A DNA stretch of 44,030 nt from Parcubacteria group bacterium (GTDB lineage Bacteria > Patescibacteriota > Minisyncoccia > UBA10092). Shown one piece after another: positions 27,259 to 37,052 of the stretch. The notes beneath the pieces are model-generated. The model was not told the origin of the DNA. It did not search any database and was given only the letters and a program-made list of their open reading frames with translations. The position numbers and the translations under genes are program-made. Location of the stretch: contig JACPHB010000016.1 in assembly GCA_016188835.1 (NCBI GenBank), positions 1-44,030 of the forward strand. Reading direction: 5' to 3'. Numbering within the stretch: position 1 is the first letter of the stretch; each line of letters starts with the position of its first letter.

Positions 27259-27400
27259 AGAAATAAATTATTTTCCGAAGCTTATGAAAGCGTTTTAGCA
27301 TGGTTTCGCCGCAGGCGAATAAAACGCTTTCATCGGACAGCGAGGGAGCCGCTGGGCGACCGAGAGCGCGAGGAAAATGATTTATTTCTTTATTTTATTT
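27248..27400. repeat. Long palindrome shared by the convergent ends of rplU and recR
   Basis: 29-bp arms AAATAAAATAAAGAAATAAATTATTTTCC / GGAAAATGATTTATTTCTTTATTTTATTT, one mismatch; inner hairpin TGAAAGCGTTTTA...TAAAACGCTTTCA. Confidence 0.8.
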
Positions 27401-28055
27401 CTTTACGGGATTCTAATGCTCCTGACAATGTTTGGGCGTCGGCGAATTCCACATCGGAGCCGTAAGGAAGGCCCCGCCCTAGGCGGGTTACCTTAACTTT
27501 TAAAGGCCTTAATAATTTTTCTAAATAATATGCGGTTAAATCTCCTTCGTGATTTGGAGAAAGCGCCAAAATAATTTCTTCTATTTTTTTATCGCTTTTT
27601 TTAAAACCTTCTATTCTTTTTATAAGTTCCGGCATTTTCAGATTTGCTGGGATTGCAGTATCCAAAGCCGAAAATAATCCGCCCAAAACATGATATAAGC
27701 CCTTATAGACCCCGGATTTTTCAATGGTTGCCAAATCGGTTTCTTTTTCAACAACGCAAATAGTTGCATGGTCGCGAGCGGGATTATCGCAAAAATGGCA
27801 TCCATGCCTACCGGCAGGCAGGTTATTATTTCCATCATTTTTTATGGTGAGCGAGGTCGAACTATCCATTACATAGTGGCATAATTCGCATGCCCGCGCG
27901 TCTTTATCTAAATTTTCAAGCGCTCGCTTTAAATTTTGGCGAGTTTCTTTTGGGCCTTTAAGCAACCAAAAAGCCAATCGGGCGGCTTGGCGCGGTCCGA
28001 TTCCCGGTAATTTTGAAAATTTTTCAATAAAATTTTGGATTGTTTTCGGATACAT
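27390..28055 (-). CDS. recR: Recombination protein RecR
   Basis: LPGIGPRQAARLAFWLL, CELCHYVMD...CHFCDNPARD zinc motif, LSPNHEGDLTAYYLEKLL, TRLGRGLPYGSDVEFADAQTLSGALE. Confidence 0.95.
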   Translation of the reverse strand: MYPKTIQNFIEKFSKLPGIGPRQAARLAFWLLKGPKETRQNLKRALENLDKDARACELCHYVMDSSTSLTIKNDGNNNLPAGRHGCHFCDNPARDHATICVVEKETDLATIEKSGVYKGLYHVLGGLFSALDTAIPANLKMPELIKRIEGFKKSDKKIEEIILALSPNHEGDLTAYYLEKLLRPLKVKVTRLGRGLPYGSDVEFADAQTLSGALESRKEIK

Positions 28056-28057
28056 GT

Positions 28058-29410
28058 TTAATGCAGTTTATCTAAATTCTTAAAACTCGTATAATCTTCA
28101 TTAAAATATAATTCAATTTTGCCAGTCGGGCCGTTTCGGTGCTTGGCAATGTGAATTTCAGCGATATTTTTTCTGTCGCTGTCTTTTTTTACTTTGTCTT
28201 CGCGGTAGATAAATAAAACCACGTCCGCGTCCTGTTCAATAGAGCCAGATTCTCTTAAATCCGATAATTTCGGCACTTGATCGGTTCTAGCTTCAGGAGC
28301 CCGAGAAAGCTGGCTAACCGCTAAAATAGGAATGTTCAGTTCTCTTGCCAAATTTTTAAGTGACCGGGAAATTTCGCTGACCTCCTGATTCCGGTTTTCT
28401 ATTCGGCCGCTTCCCTGCATTAACTGGAGATAATCAATAACCAAAAGTCCCAATCCTTTTTCCGCCTGAAGGCGGCGGGCCATGGTTCTTATCTGCAAAG
28501 CGTTTGGGCTGGCGGCATCGTCAATATAAATCGGAGCCGATGATAAAGAGTCAAGAGCCCTGCTTATTTTTTCAAAATCATTATCCTTGCCTTCATCAGA
28601 CAGTTGGCCGCTTCTAAGACGCCAGTTGTCAACGTTGGCTTCGGCGGAAATAAGTCGTTCAATAAGCTGCTGTTTACTCATTTCCAAACTGAAAATACCA
28701 ACTGGCACTTTTTCGGAAACTGCGGCATATCTCGCAAAATCAAGTGCCAGTGAAGTTTTCCCGAGAGATGGCCGGCCGGCCAGAATCACCAAATCGGCTT
28801 TTTGCAAACCGGCAAGTTTTTTATCTAAATCAATAAAACCGGTGGGAATGCCCCGCCAAGTGTCGTCGCCCTTGTGGAGACGGTCAAATCTTTCAAAGGC
28901 CTCTCCCAAGTGGGGCTTAATGTGCTGGAATTCGGAAATCAGCGACGATTGGGAAACGCCAAAAATTTTCTTTTCCGCTTCGTCTATAATTTCATCTATA
29001 TTTTTATTTTCCTCCCAAGCAAGCGATGAAATTTCGTAAGAGGCGCCGATTAAATCGCGCAGCACTCTTTTTTGATTGACTATTTTAGCGTAGTGAACAA
29101 CGTTTGAAGCGGTCGGAACGGAATTCATAAGCGTTGTGAGATACGACATTCCGCCGATTTCTTTGAATTGTTTTTTTTCTTTAAGCTTACTTGAAACCGT
29201 TAATAGGTCAATCGGTTCGCTTTTAGTGTAAAGCCCAATCATTGCCTCAAAAATCATTTCGTGGGCCTTGCGGTAAAAATCTTTTGGCGCGACAATATCG
29301 GCAATTTTGACAATAGCGTCTTTATCTATCAAAAGAGAACCCAAAACGGATTGTTCGGCTTCAATATCCTGCGGCGGAAGCTGTTCTTTTTTAAAAGTTT
29401 TCTGAGGCAT
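28058..29410 (-). CDS. dnaB: Replicative DNA helicase
   Basis: PPQDIEAEQSVLGSLL, AGRPSLGKTSLALDFA, LLVIDYLQLMQG, LSDLRESGSIEQDADVVLF. Confidence 0.96.
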   Translation of the reverse strand: MPQKTFKKEQLPPQDIEAEQSVLGSLLIDKDAIVKIADIVAPKDFYRKAHEMIFEAMIGLYTKSEPIDLLTVSSKLKEKKQFKEIGGMSYLTTLMNSVPTASNVVHYAKIVNQKRVLRDLIGASYEISSLAWEENKNIDEIIDEAEKKIFGVSQSSLISEFQHIKPHLGEAFERFDRLHKGDDTWRGIPTGFIDLDKKLAGLQKADLVILAGRPSLGKTSLALDFARYAAVSEKVPVGIFSLEMSKQQLIERLISAEANVDNWRLRSGQLSDEGKDNDFEKISRALDSLSSAPIYIDDAASPNALQIRTMARRLQAEKGLGLLVIDYLQLMQGSGRIENRNQEVSEISRSLKNLARELNIPILAVSQLSRAPEARTDQVPKLSDLRESGSIEQDADVVLFIYREDKVKKDSDRKNIAEIHIAKHRNGPTGKIELYFNEDYTSFKNLDKLH

Positions 29411-29419
29411 GTTTATGAC

Positions 29420-29513
29420 GGAACTAAAACTAAATTTTAAAATTGTAGGCGGGGGCGAGCCATTCGCCGAAGGCGAATGGGGCTAAGCAATTTTAAAATT
29501 TAGTTTTAGTTCC
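29420..29513. repeat. Composite palindromic element with 26-bp perfect inverted arms, 5' of dnaB
   Basis: GGAACTAAAACTAAATTTTAAAATTG ... CAATTTTAAAATTTAGTTTTAGTTCC; core is the inverted counterpart of the 26446..26574 core. Confidence 0.85.
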
Positions 29514-29594
29514 ATTAGCCAGTATAATTCCTAAAAAAAATTATCGCAAATGAAAATTTCGAATAACCTGTGAATTAACAAAATCGCTGCAAGC

Positions 29595-29624
29595 TTGACA
29601 TTTTTAATAGCAATATGCTATTAT
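29595..29624 (+). promoter_or_regulatory. Promoter with overlapping dyad
   Basis: TTGACA-18 nt-TATTAT; dyad TAATAGCA-ATA-TGCTATTA overlaps the -10. Confidence 0.6.
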
Positions 29625-29669
29625 ATTAAATATATTCGGTATCTTTGACAACTTAAGAAAGGAACCAAA

Positions 29670-30257
29670 ATGAGCGACAAGCGATACGCGATAATGTTTT
29701 TGCGTTTTGGGGTTTTGGCTTCGGTTGTTTTTGCGGTCTTTTGGGGCGTTTGGCATCTTTCGGGGCACCAAGTTCCAAGCTATACTTCGTTAAAAGTTAC
29801 GGATAATATCTTATGGACTTTTTCGGTTAGCCGCTGGTGGGATATTCCGTTCGCGTTTTTGGTTGTTAATGTTTACGCTTGGATTTTAAGGATTTATTAT
29901 CAAATCGGTTTAAAATTCGCTGAAAAAAACGATATTTATTTTAGCCTTTTTGTTGGCCTTATCGTTGGCCTTGGTGTTGGTCTTGCCGCTGGCCTTGGTG
30001 TTGGCCTTATCGTTGGCCTTATCGATGGCCTTATAGTTGGCCTTATCGTTGGCCTTGGTGTTGGTCTTGCCGCTGGCCTTGGTGTTGGCCTTGGTGTTTG
30101 TCTTGGTGTTGGTCTTGCCGCTGGTCTTGGTGTTGGTCTTGGTGCTGGCCTTATCGTTGGTCTTGGTGTTGGCCTTTCTTTTCTTATTAAAAGTGTTTTT
30201 TCATTCAATTTTTGGAAGCCTGTTTGTAACTGGTTTACTGCTAAAAATATCTCCTAA
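29670..30257 (+). CDS. Membrane protein with GLxV/GLxA tetrapeptide-repeat tract
   Basis: GGAACC RBS-like upstream; 2 TM then GLIVGLGVGLAAGLGVGLIVGLIDGLIVGL... Confidence 0.7.
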   Translation: MSDKRYAIMFLRFGVLASVVFAVFWGVWHLSGHQVPSYTSLKVTDNILWTFSVSRWWDIPFAFLVVNVYAWILRIYYQIGLKFAEKNDIYFSLFVGLIVGLGVGLAAGLGVGLIVGLIDGLIVGLIVGLGVGLAAGLGVGLGVCLGVGLAAGLGVGLGAGLIVGLGVGLSFLIKSVFSFNFWKPVCNWFTAKNIS

Positions 30258-30276
30258 AAATTTCTTGTTTAGAATC

Positions 30277-30300
30277 GCGGGCTTCGGCCCGCTTTATTTT
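30277..30300 (+). terminator. Terminator hairpin
   Basis: GCGGGC-TTCG-GCCCGC-TTTATTTTTT. Confidence 0.75.
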
Positions 30301-30352
30301 TTATCCCACACATAACTTTCATAACATTATGAAAGTTATGTGTGGGATAAAT
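30299..30352. repeat. Perfect palindrome (25-bp arms) over the cysS 3' end
   Basis: TTATCCCACACATAACTTTCATA-ACAT-TATGAAAGTTATGTGTGGGATAA. Confidence 0.85.
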
Positions 30353-31760
30353 TTCCTTTTAATTTCGGCCCCCGCGGCGTGTCTTCAATTAACCAACCGA
30401 GAGATTCAATTTTTTTGCGGAGTTCGTCGGATTTTTTGAAATTTTTTTCTTTGCGGTATTTTTCGCGGTCTTTTACTATTTTCAAAATTGCTGCTGGAAT
30501 TTTTTCAGATTTTATTTTAGCCAGATTTAATCCCAAAACTTTATCAAAATCAATAAGTAAAGCATATTTTGTTTTTGAATCTAATTTTTTAGATTTTACA
30601 ATGTTCCACAAAAGCGCTAAAGCGCGCGGAGTTTCCAAGTCATCGTTTATATAATTTTTAAATTCTTCAATAAAACGTTTTCTCAATACCCTTACATTCT
30701 CAAGTTTGTTGGTATGTTGTGTTGCTGTTTTTAAATTTTTTATTGCCTCTCGCAAATTATCAAGCGCGTTTTGCGCCGCTTCCAAACTCTCCCATGTGAA
30801 ATTTAGTTTTGAACGGTAATGGGCGGTTAAAACCAAATAGCGAAAAACCAATGGATCAAAATTGCGTCTTTTTAAGGTATCCAAAGTAATAAAATTTTTT
30901 TCAGATTTTGACATTTTATTTTGATCAATGATCAAAAATTCGCTGTGAAGCCAAAATTTAGCCAACGGTTTTCCAAAAGCTGCTTCGGATTGGGCAATCT
31001 CATTAGTGTGATGCGTACCGATATGATCAACGCCGCCGGTGTGGATATCAAATGGCTGACCCAAGTATTTTGTAGATATGGCGGAACATTCAATGTGCCA
31101 GCCGGGAAATCCCAAACCCCAAGGAGATGGCCAGCGCATACTGTGATTTTTGTACCGGCCGGCTAATTTAAACCACAAAGAAAAATCAGCCGGATGTTTT
31201 TTCTCCGGATCTTTTATAACTTCTTCGCGCGCGGCAGTAATTTTTTGGTGCATCGGCTGGCGTGAAAGTTTATTGTAATTTTTGAACTTAGCAACATCAA
31301 AATAAATCGCTTTTGAAGTTTCGTAAGCATATTTTTTACCAATTAATATTTTTATTATTTTAATTTGATCAACAACTATTTTTGTGGCGGGGACGATAGT
31401 TTCCGGTTTTTTTATATTCAACTCCTTAATGTCGTTTAGAAAAGCACCTGTATAAAACTTAGCAATTTCCCAAACAGATTTTTTTTCTTTTTTTGATTCC
31501 AGCTCTATTTTATCTTCGCCAGTATCGGCATCTGAAGTAAGATGGCCAACATCGGTTATATTCATAACTCTTTTTACTTCATATCCATTGTATTCAAGAG
31601 TTTTTTGCAAGACATCAGCAAACACATAAGTTCTTAAATTGCCGATATGCGCGTAATTATAAACTGTCGGTCCGCAGGTATATAAACCAACGCGCTTATC
31701 GCGGAGTGGTTTAAAAATTTGTTTTTTTCTTGTAAGGGTATTGTAAAGTTTTATAGCCAT
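30336..31760 (-). CDS. cysS: Cysteinyl-tRNA synthetase
   Basis: [46 protein letters not shown]. Confidence 0.96.
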   Translation of the reverse strand: MAIKLYNTLTRKKQIFKPLRDKRVGLYTCGPTVYNYAHIGNLRTYVFADVLQKTLEYNGYEVKRVMNITDVGHLTSDADTGEDKIELESKKEKKSVWEIAKFYTGAFLNDIKELNIKKPETIVPATKIVVDQIKIIKILIGKKYAYETSKAIYFDVAKFKNYNKLSRQPMHQKITAAREEVIKDPEKKHPADFSLWFKLAGRYKNHSMRWPSPWGLGFPGWHIECSAISTKYLGQPFDIHTGGVDHIGTHHTNEIAQSEAAFGKPLAKFWLHSEFLIIDQNKMSKSEKNFITLDTLKRRNFDPLVFRYLVLTAHYRSKLNFTWESLEAAQNALDNLREAIKNLKTATQHTNKLENVRVLRKRFIEEFKNYINDDLETPRALALLWNIVKSKKLDSKTKYALLIDFDKVLGLNLAKIKSEKIPAAILKIVKDREKYRKEKNFKKSDELRKKIESLGWLIEDTPRGPKLKGNLSHT

Positions 31761-32665
31761 TTGCGAGTTTTAAAATATGTAAGCATTACCAAAATTGTGA
31801 TTACCACAATTCCTAAAATTATCCAAAAATCATTTTGGCGTCCTAAAATCGGGTTGGTGCCTGTGTTAATCTGAAGTATTGTGGCAACCAGCATTGCCGG
31901 AAAAGTTAAAAACGACATAATCGTGAATGTTTTAACTATGGTGTTTGTCTTATCATTAATGAGATTGATATTTGTTTTCTCAAGCGCATCTAATGTATCG
32001 GCATAATTGTCAATTTCATGCCATAGGCGATTATAATCACCGATTAAGTCGGTGAAATAAACTTTGATATCCATGTCGTCGGACCATAAGATATGGCTTT
32101 TTTCGTGTAAAGAATTAAAAATTCTATAAAGCGGGCGAATAGTCATCCTGAAATCAAGAACGTCTCTTTTTATGGTTGATACTTCTTTTATCATGTCTCG
32201 GCTTATATTTTTAAAAATATTGTCTTCAATCATACTGATATTTTTAGAAATATGCGCCAGCTGCCTTTCTGCGAAACTTAAAATATCTTCAATAATGAAG
32301 TAAAGCAAATGTCCGCTGGTGGCACTAAAAATTCTTCTCTTCATTTCAATTTTTTTCAAACTTTCTGAAAATATGTTCAATGGCTCGATATGTTCATTAT
32401 GAAGCGTTATGACATGGCTTTTAGTTATCAAAACATCAAGTTCAACCGGCTCGGTTGTTCGTTTTTTTAATTGATATATTGGAGCGTACATTACAAGAAA
32501 TAGATAATCGTTAAATTGCTCCACCTTTTCCCGTTTTGACGGCGGAATCAATTCTCCCAAAGTAATCGGATGAAAATTAAAGTTAGCCCTAAGCCATTCA
32601 ATGTCTTTATGGGTCGGTTTTTCAATGTCGATCCAGGTTAAATTATTTTCAGTAATTGTATTCAT
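31751..32665 (-). CDS. corA: CorA-family divalent cation transporter
   Basis: CorA-like N-terminal domain and two C-terminal TM helices. Confidence 0.75.
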   Translation of the reverse strand: MNTITENNLTWIDIEKPTHKDIEWLRANFNFHPITLGELIPPSKREKVEQFNDYLFLVMYAPIYQLKKRTTEPVELDVLITKSHVITLHNEHIEPLNIFSESLKKIEMKRRIFSATSGHLLYFIIEDILSFAERQLAHISKNISMIEDNIFKNISRDMIKEVSTIKRDVLDFRMTIRPLYRIFNSLHEKSHILWSDDMDIKVYFTDLIGDYNRLWHEIDNYADTLDALEKTNINLINDKTNTIVKTFTIMSFLTFPAMLVATILQINTGTNPILGRQNDFWIILGIVVITILVMLTYFKTRKWL

Positions 32666-32769
32666 TTAAAAAAATTAATAATATAACCAATTCTATCATA
32701 TATTAAATACCGATGCCATTATTTGGTCGCACAGCAATCCTATAGGAAGCTTATGCGACAAGTGTACAA

Positions 32770-32796
32770 TTAGCACTCCATTGACAACATTGCTAA
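32770..32796. promoter_or_regulatory. Degenerate CIRCE element (HrcA operator)
   Basis: TTAGCACTC-N9-CATTGCTAA versus TTAGCACTC-N9-GAGTGCTAA. Confidence 0.7.
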
Positions 32797-32819
32797 TGGG
32801 ATATATACTGATATTTGCA

Positions 32820-33245
32820 ATGAGTTTAGGCAATAGGCAACAGGAAATATTTGAAATTGTAGTTGAGGAATTTATAAAATCGGCGCGGCCGGTCGGTTCC
32901 GAATTTTTAGCCGAAAATTATGATTTGAAAATTAGTTCGGCTACGATTAGAAATGATTTGGCATATCTCGAAGAATTGGGATTTTTAGCCAAACCACATA
33001 CATCTGGCGGGCGAATCCCAACGTCTCGCGGTTGGCATTTTTTCACTCATGAAATTCGCGAACCGGATGAATTTTCAATGGAAGAAATGGCGCGGCTTAA
33101 TGCCTTAACGAATAAATTGTTAAATACTTCGCAGGAAATAATGTTATGCGTCTCAAAAATATTTCCGGAAGTATCGGATGAATTTTTTAAAAAGTTTATA
33201 ATTGATAAATTATTTAAAGGAAATAAATATGGCAGACGAAAATAA
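32820..33245 (+). CDS. hrcA: Short HrcA-like heat-shock repressor (wHTH portion only)
   Basis: NRQQEIFEIVVEEFIKSARPVGSEFLAENYDLKISSATIRNDLAYLEELGFLAKPHTSGGRIPTSRGW. Confidence 0.85.
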   Translation: MSLGNRQQEIFEIVVEEFIKSARPVGSEFLAENYDLKISSATIRNDLAYLEELGFLAKPHTSGGRIPTSRGWHFFTHEIREPDEFSMEEMARLNALTNKLLNTSQEIMLCVSKIFPEVSDEFFKKFIIDKLFKGNKYGRRK

Positions 33246-33684
33246 AAATATTGAAAATTTGATGAAGCAGAGTGAAGAATATCTCAATGGCTGGAAACGG
33301 GCGAAGGCGGATTATTTAAACCTAAAGAAAGAAATGGAAGCGCAAAACAAAGAGATTAAAGAATGGATGTCTAAAATAATGATACTCCCGCTACTTGGCA
33401 TTGCGGATAGTTTTGAAAAAGCGTTTCGCGAAACGCCGGATAATTTAAAAAACGACCCGTGGGTTAAAGGAATTGAAGGTATCAAAAAGCAATTTGAAGA
33501 TTATCTTAAGTCGCAGGGAGTGGAAGCGATGGCAATAAAAGGAGAAAAATTTGATCCGGCAAAACATGAAGCAGTGGAATCTATGGAGGGAGGAGAAAGC
33601 GGCACAATCGCAGAAGAGTTGCAGAAAGGTTATCTAATGAATAGCGATGTATTAAGACCGGCAAAAGTAAAATCATATAAATAA
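33229..33684 (+). CDS. grpE: Nucleotide exchange factor GrpE
   Basis: GWKRAKADYLNLKKEM, PLLGIADSFEKAF, GVEAMAIKGEKFDPAKHEAV, GYLMNSDVLRPAKV. Confidence 0.93.
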   Translation: MADENKNIENLMKQSEEYLNGWKRAKADYLNLKKEMEAQNKEIKEWMSKIMILPLLGIADSFEKAFRETPDNLKNDPWVKGIEGIKKQFEDYLKSQGVEAMAIKGEKFDPAKHEAVESMEGGESGTIAEELQKGYLMNSDVLRPAKVKSYK

Positions 33685-33706
33685 CTAAAATTAAAAGCTA
33701 AAAAAT

Positions 33707-35632
33707 ATGACAAAAATATTAGGAATAGATTTAGGCACTACCAATTCGGCGATGGCAATTACCGAAGGCGGCGCCCCGAAAATAATCGAAAATAAAGAAG
33801 GCAACAGAACCACGCCCTCAACAGTTGCCGTTTCTGCAAATGGCGAACGTTTAGCCGGACTATTGGCGAAGCGTCAAGCGGTGGTAAATCCGGAAAATAC
33901 TTTGTTTTCAATTAAAAGATTAATAGGCCGTCGGTGGGATGATCCGGAAATTTCACGCGATTTAAAATGGTTGCCTTATAAAATGCAAAAATCCGCTTCA
34001 GGCGGAGTTGAAGTAAAAATGGGTGACACTTCGATGGGCTCAGGGCAAGCTAAATGGTATCGGCCGGAAGAAATTTCAGCGATAGTTTTGCAGAAATTAA
34101 AAGCGGACGCAGAAGAAAAACTCGGAGAAAAAATAACCGAAGCTATCATCACCGTTCCGGCTTATTTTGACGATTCCCAAAGGCAGGCGACTAAAAACGC
34201 CGGAGAAATTGCCGGTCTTAAGGTTTTAAGGATTATTAACGAGCCGACAGCGGCGGCTTTAGCTTATGGCTTGGATAAAAAGAAATCGGAACAGATTGTT
34301 GTTTATGACTTCGGCGGCGGCACTTTTGACGTTTCAGTTTTGGAAATTGGCGATGACACCATTGAGGTAAAAGCCACCGGAGGCGACACACATCTCGGCG
34401 GCGACGATTTTGACCAACGGATTACTAATTATCTTACCGATTTATTTAAACGTGAGCAGGGGATTGATTTGTCAAAAGACACCATGGCTTTAGCGCGCCT
34501 TAAAGAAGCGGCGGAAAAAGCCAAGCATGAACTATCAACTGTTATGGAAACGGAAATCAATCTTCCATTTATTACTTCCGGCGCTTCCGGGCCGAAACAT
34601 TTTGTCACCAAAATGACGCGGGCAAAACTGGAGGAATTAGTCCATGATTTCATCGCCACATCGCTTGAATTAGTTAAGCAAACCGTGAAAGAAGCCAATT
34701 TTTCTTTAAATGATATTGATGAAGTGGTTTTGGTCGGTGGCCAAACAAGAATGCCGGCGATTACCGAAGCGGTAAAAAATCTTTTCGGCAAAGAGCCGCA
34801 TAAGGGCATCAATCCCGATGAAGTAGTTGCGCTTGGCGCGGCGGTTCAGGCCGGTGTCATGGCCGGCGATGTCCGCGATATTTTGCTTTTGGACGTTACG
34901 CCTTTAACACTCGGCATTGAGACATTGGGGAGCGTTGCAACGCCGATGATTTCAAAAAACACCACTATTCCGACGGCTAAAACCCAGATTTTTTCCACCG
35001 CGGCCGATAATCAGCCGCAAGTGGAAATTCATGTTTTACAGGGCGAGCGACCGATGTCGGCTGACAATAAAACGCTTGGCAAGTTCACTTTAGATGGTAT
35101 TCCTCCGGCGCCGCGCGGCGTTCCGCAAATTGAAGTTGCTTTTGATATTGATGCCAACGGCATTTTAAACGTTTCGGCGGTTGATAAAGCGACCAGTAAA
35201 AAACAATCAATCACCATTACCGCTTCAACCGGTCTTGCCAAAGAAGAAATTGAAAAAATGAAAAAAGACGCGGAAATAAACGCAGTCGAAGACGCCAAGA
35301 AAAAAGAAGCTATAGAAATTAAAAATGGCGCCGAGTCAATGATTTATATGTCTGAAAAAGCATTGAAAGACGCCGGTGACAAAGTTAAACCGGAAGACAA
35401 AAAAACAATAGAGGAAAAAATAGCAGCCCTTCGACAAGCTCAGGGCGGGACGGATATTGAATCAATAAAGAAAGCGTCGGCCGAACTTTCAACTGAAATC
35501 CAAAAAATCGGAGAGGCGATGTATAAGAAAGAATCCTCCTCTACTAAAGCTACGGAGAGTGAGGAAGCTCCAAAGGAAGCACCTAAGGAAGAATCTAAAT
35601 CTGAAGAAAAAAAAGAAGAAAATAAAAAATAA
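33707..35632 (+). CDS. dnaK: Chaperone DnaK
   Basis: [45 protein letters not shown]. Confidence 0.98.
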   Translation: MTKILGIDLGTTNSAMAITEGGAPKIIENKEGNRTTPSTVAVSANGERLAGLLAKRQAVVNPENTLFSIKRLIGRRWDDPEISRDLKWLPYKMQKSASGGVEVKMGDTSMGSGQAKWYRPEEISAIVLQKLKADAEEKLGEKITEAIITVPAYFDDSQRQATKNAGEIAGLKVLRIINEPTAAALAYGLDKKKSEQIVVYDFGGGTFDVSVLEIGDDTIEVKATGGDTHLGGDDFDQRITNYLTDLFKREQGIDLSKDTMALARLKEAAEKAKHELSTVMETEINLPFITSGASGPKHFVTKMTRAKLEELVHDFIATSLELVKQTVKEANFSLNDIDEVVLVGGQTRMPAITEAVKNLFGKEPHKGINPDEVVALGAAVQAGVMAGDVRDILLLDVTPLTLGIETLGSVATPMISKNTTIPTAKTQIFSTAADNQPQVEIHVLQGERPMSADNKTLGKFTLDGIPPAPRGVPQIEVAFDIDANGILNVSAVDKATSKKQSITITASTGLAKEEIEKMKKDAEINAVEDAKKKEAIEIKNGAESMIYMSEKALKDAGDKVKPEDKKTIEEKIAALRQAQGGTDIESIKKASAELSTEIQKIGEAMYKKESSSTKATESEEAPKEAPKEESKSEEKKEENKK

Positions 35633-35637
35633 AAGCC

Positions 35638-36375
35638 CTAAAAAGGGCGTAAAAAGTAAACCAGGGTATTATTAATTGAGTGAATGGCGATGGCTGGCCA
35701 AAGCGATCCGAAAGAAATAGTGGCGGCGGTATTGGCTAATGCCAGCGAGGCCACCCAAATTATTTCAATAATGCCAAGCTGGGAATAATCATGAGACAAA
35801 ACGAAAAGAGATAGAGAAAGTGCGATGCCTGTAGCACGGCCAAAAATCGAACCGGTTATATAAATAATTAAAAATCGGTAGTAAATCTCCTCGCTAATCG
35901 GCGCAAAAAAAGTTATTACCGCAAAATCCCAAAAACTTGTTTTGAATGAAAAAATTATTTGAGAAAGGCCAAATAAATATCGGAGTCCGTGAAAACCAAA
36001 ACCTAAAATAATTATAGCCGAAAAGTAAACTATTAAACGAAGATAAACATTGTCAATTTTAATTTTCTTATAGCCAACGGGCGATGCCAAAACAATGTCA
36101 GCTATTTTACCCCCTTTCCAAATAAAAAAGAAACAAAACAAAGTAAATCCGCCGAATCGGGCATTATAAGAAAATAAATTATCCAGAATATCTGTTATTA
36201 AGTAATAAGATTCGCGATCGTTTATAAATGTGTAAATGTACAAAATAATGCGCCACGTAAAATTCATAATGGGCGCGACAGTAAAAAGAGCAATTATTAT
36301 CAGCAATAGTTTTACGGCCGGATTCCATGATTTAATTAATTTTCGGATATTTTCGTCTCTAACAGGTGTTTGCAT
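35638..36375 (-). CDS. CPBP-family intramembrane metalloprotease
   Basis: APISEEIYYRFLI (EExxxR), FVLSHD, AIHSINN. Confidence 0.8.
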   Translation of the reverse strand: MQTPVRDENIRKLIKSWNPAVKLLLIIIALFTVAPIMNFTWRIILYIYTFINDRESYYLITDILDNLFSYNARFGGFTLFCFFFIWKGGKIADIVLASPVGYKKIKIDNVYLRLIVYFSAIIILGFGFHGLRYLFGLSQIIFSFKTSFWDFAVITFFAPISEEIYYRFLIIYITGSIFGRATGIALSLSLFVLSHDYSQLGIIEIIWVASLALANTAATISFGSLWPAIAIHSINNTLVYFLRPF

Positions 36376-36443
36376 TTGAGACTATCCTTTCGGGTAATAT
36401 TTATAAAAGAGCTTTAGATGTTAAATAACACAATAATAATAAT

Positions 36444-37046
36444 ATGTCAAAGGATTATTATCAAGTTTTAGGGGTGCCGAAAAGCGCGAGTGACGATGAA
36501 ATCAAGCGGGCTTACAGAAAATTGGCACACCAATATCATCCCGATAAAAACAAAGGTGACGATAAAAAATTCAAAGAAATAAACGAGGCCTATCAGATAT
36601 TGGGAAATAGAGAAAAACGCGAACAATATGACAGGTTTGGCAGGACATTTGACGGCCAAGAATTTTCTGGTGGGGAAGGTTTTGGCGATTTTGGCGGTCT
36701 ATCGGATATTTTAGAAGAACTTTTTGGCTTCGGTCGTCGAAGCCGTGGCGGCGAAGGCGGTTTTGATTTCAATTTTGGGAGAGGAGGTTTTGGCCGCGCG
36801 TGGTCAACAATCCAGACAACTTTAAATTTAGATTTTATAACCGCCGCCTTAGGGGGCGATATTGAAGTTTCTGTAAGAGGTGAAAGAATAAAGTTAAAAA
36901 TCCCGGCCGGCGTTTCAAACGGCGAGGCCCTGGTGCATCACGGAGAAAATAATGATATAATTTTTGTTATAAATATCAAAACGCCGAAAAATTTATCCCG
37001 CAAAGCCCGGGAATTAATGGAAGAGTTAAAAAACGAAATTAAATAA
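36444..37046 (+). CDS. Short DnaJ-like co-chaperone without zinc-finger domain
   Basis: [35 protein letters not shown] region; single C-terminal beta domain. Confidence 0.88.
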   Translation: MSKDYYQVLGVPKSASDDEIKRAYRKLAHQYHPDKNKGDDKKFKEINEAYQILGNREKREQYDRFGRTFDGQEFSGGEGFGDFGGLSDILEELFGFGRRSRGGEGGFDFNFGRGGFGRAWSTIQTTLNLDFITAALGGDIEVSVRGERIKLKIPAGVSNGEALVHHGENNDIIFVINIKTPKNLSRKARELMEELKNEIK

Positions 37047-37052
37047 TTTTTT

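Noticed and set aside
29936-30315. Overlapping ORFs in the GLxV repeat (minus-strand RPTPRP-rich ORF, plus-strand LVLALVL ORF)
   Set aside because: They are alternate-frame by-products of the 12-bp repeat; the 29670 frame has the promoter, start context and TM domains.
35638-36375. CPBP protease as an abortive-infection defence gene
   Set aside because: CPBP proteins have many roles and nothing nearby indicates phage defence.
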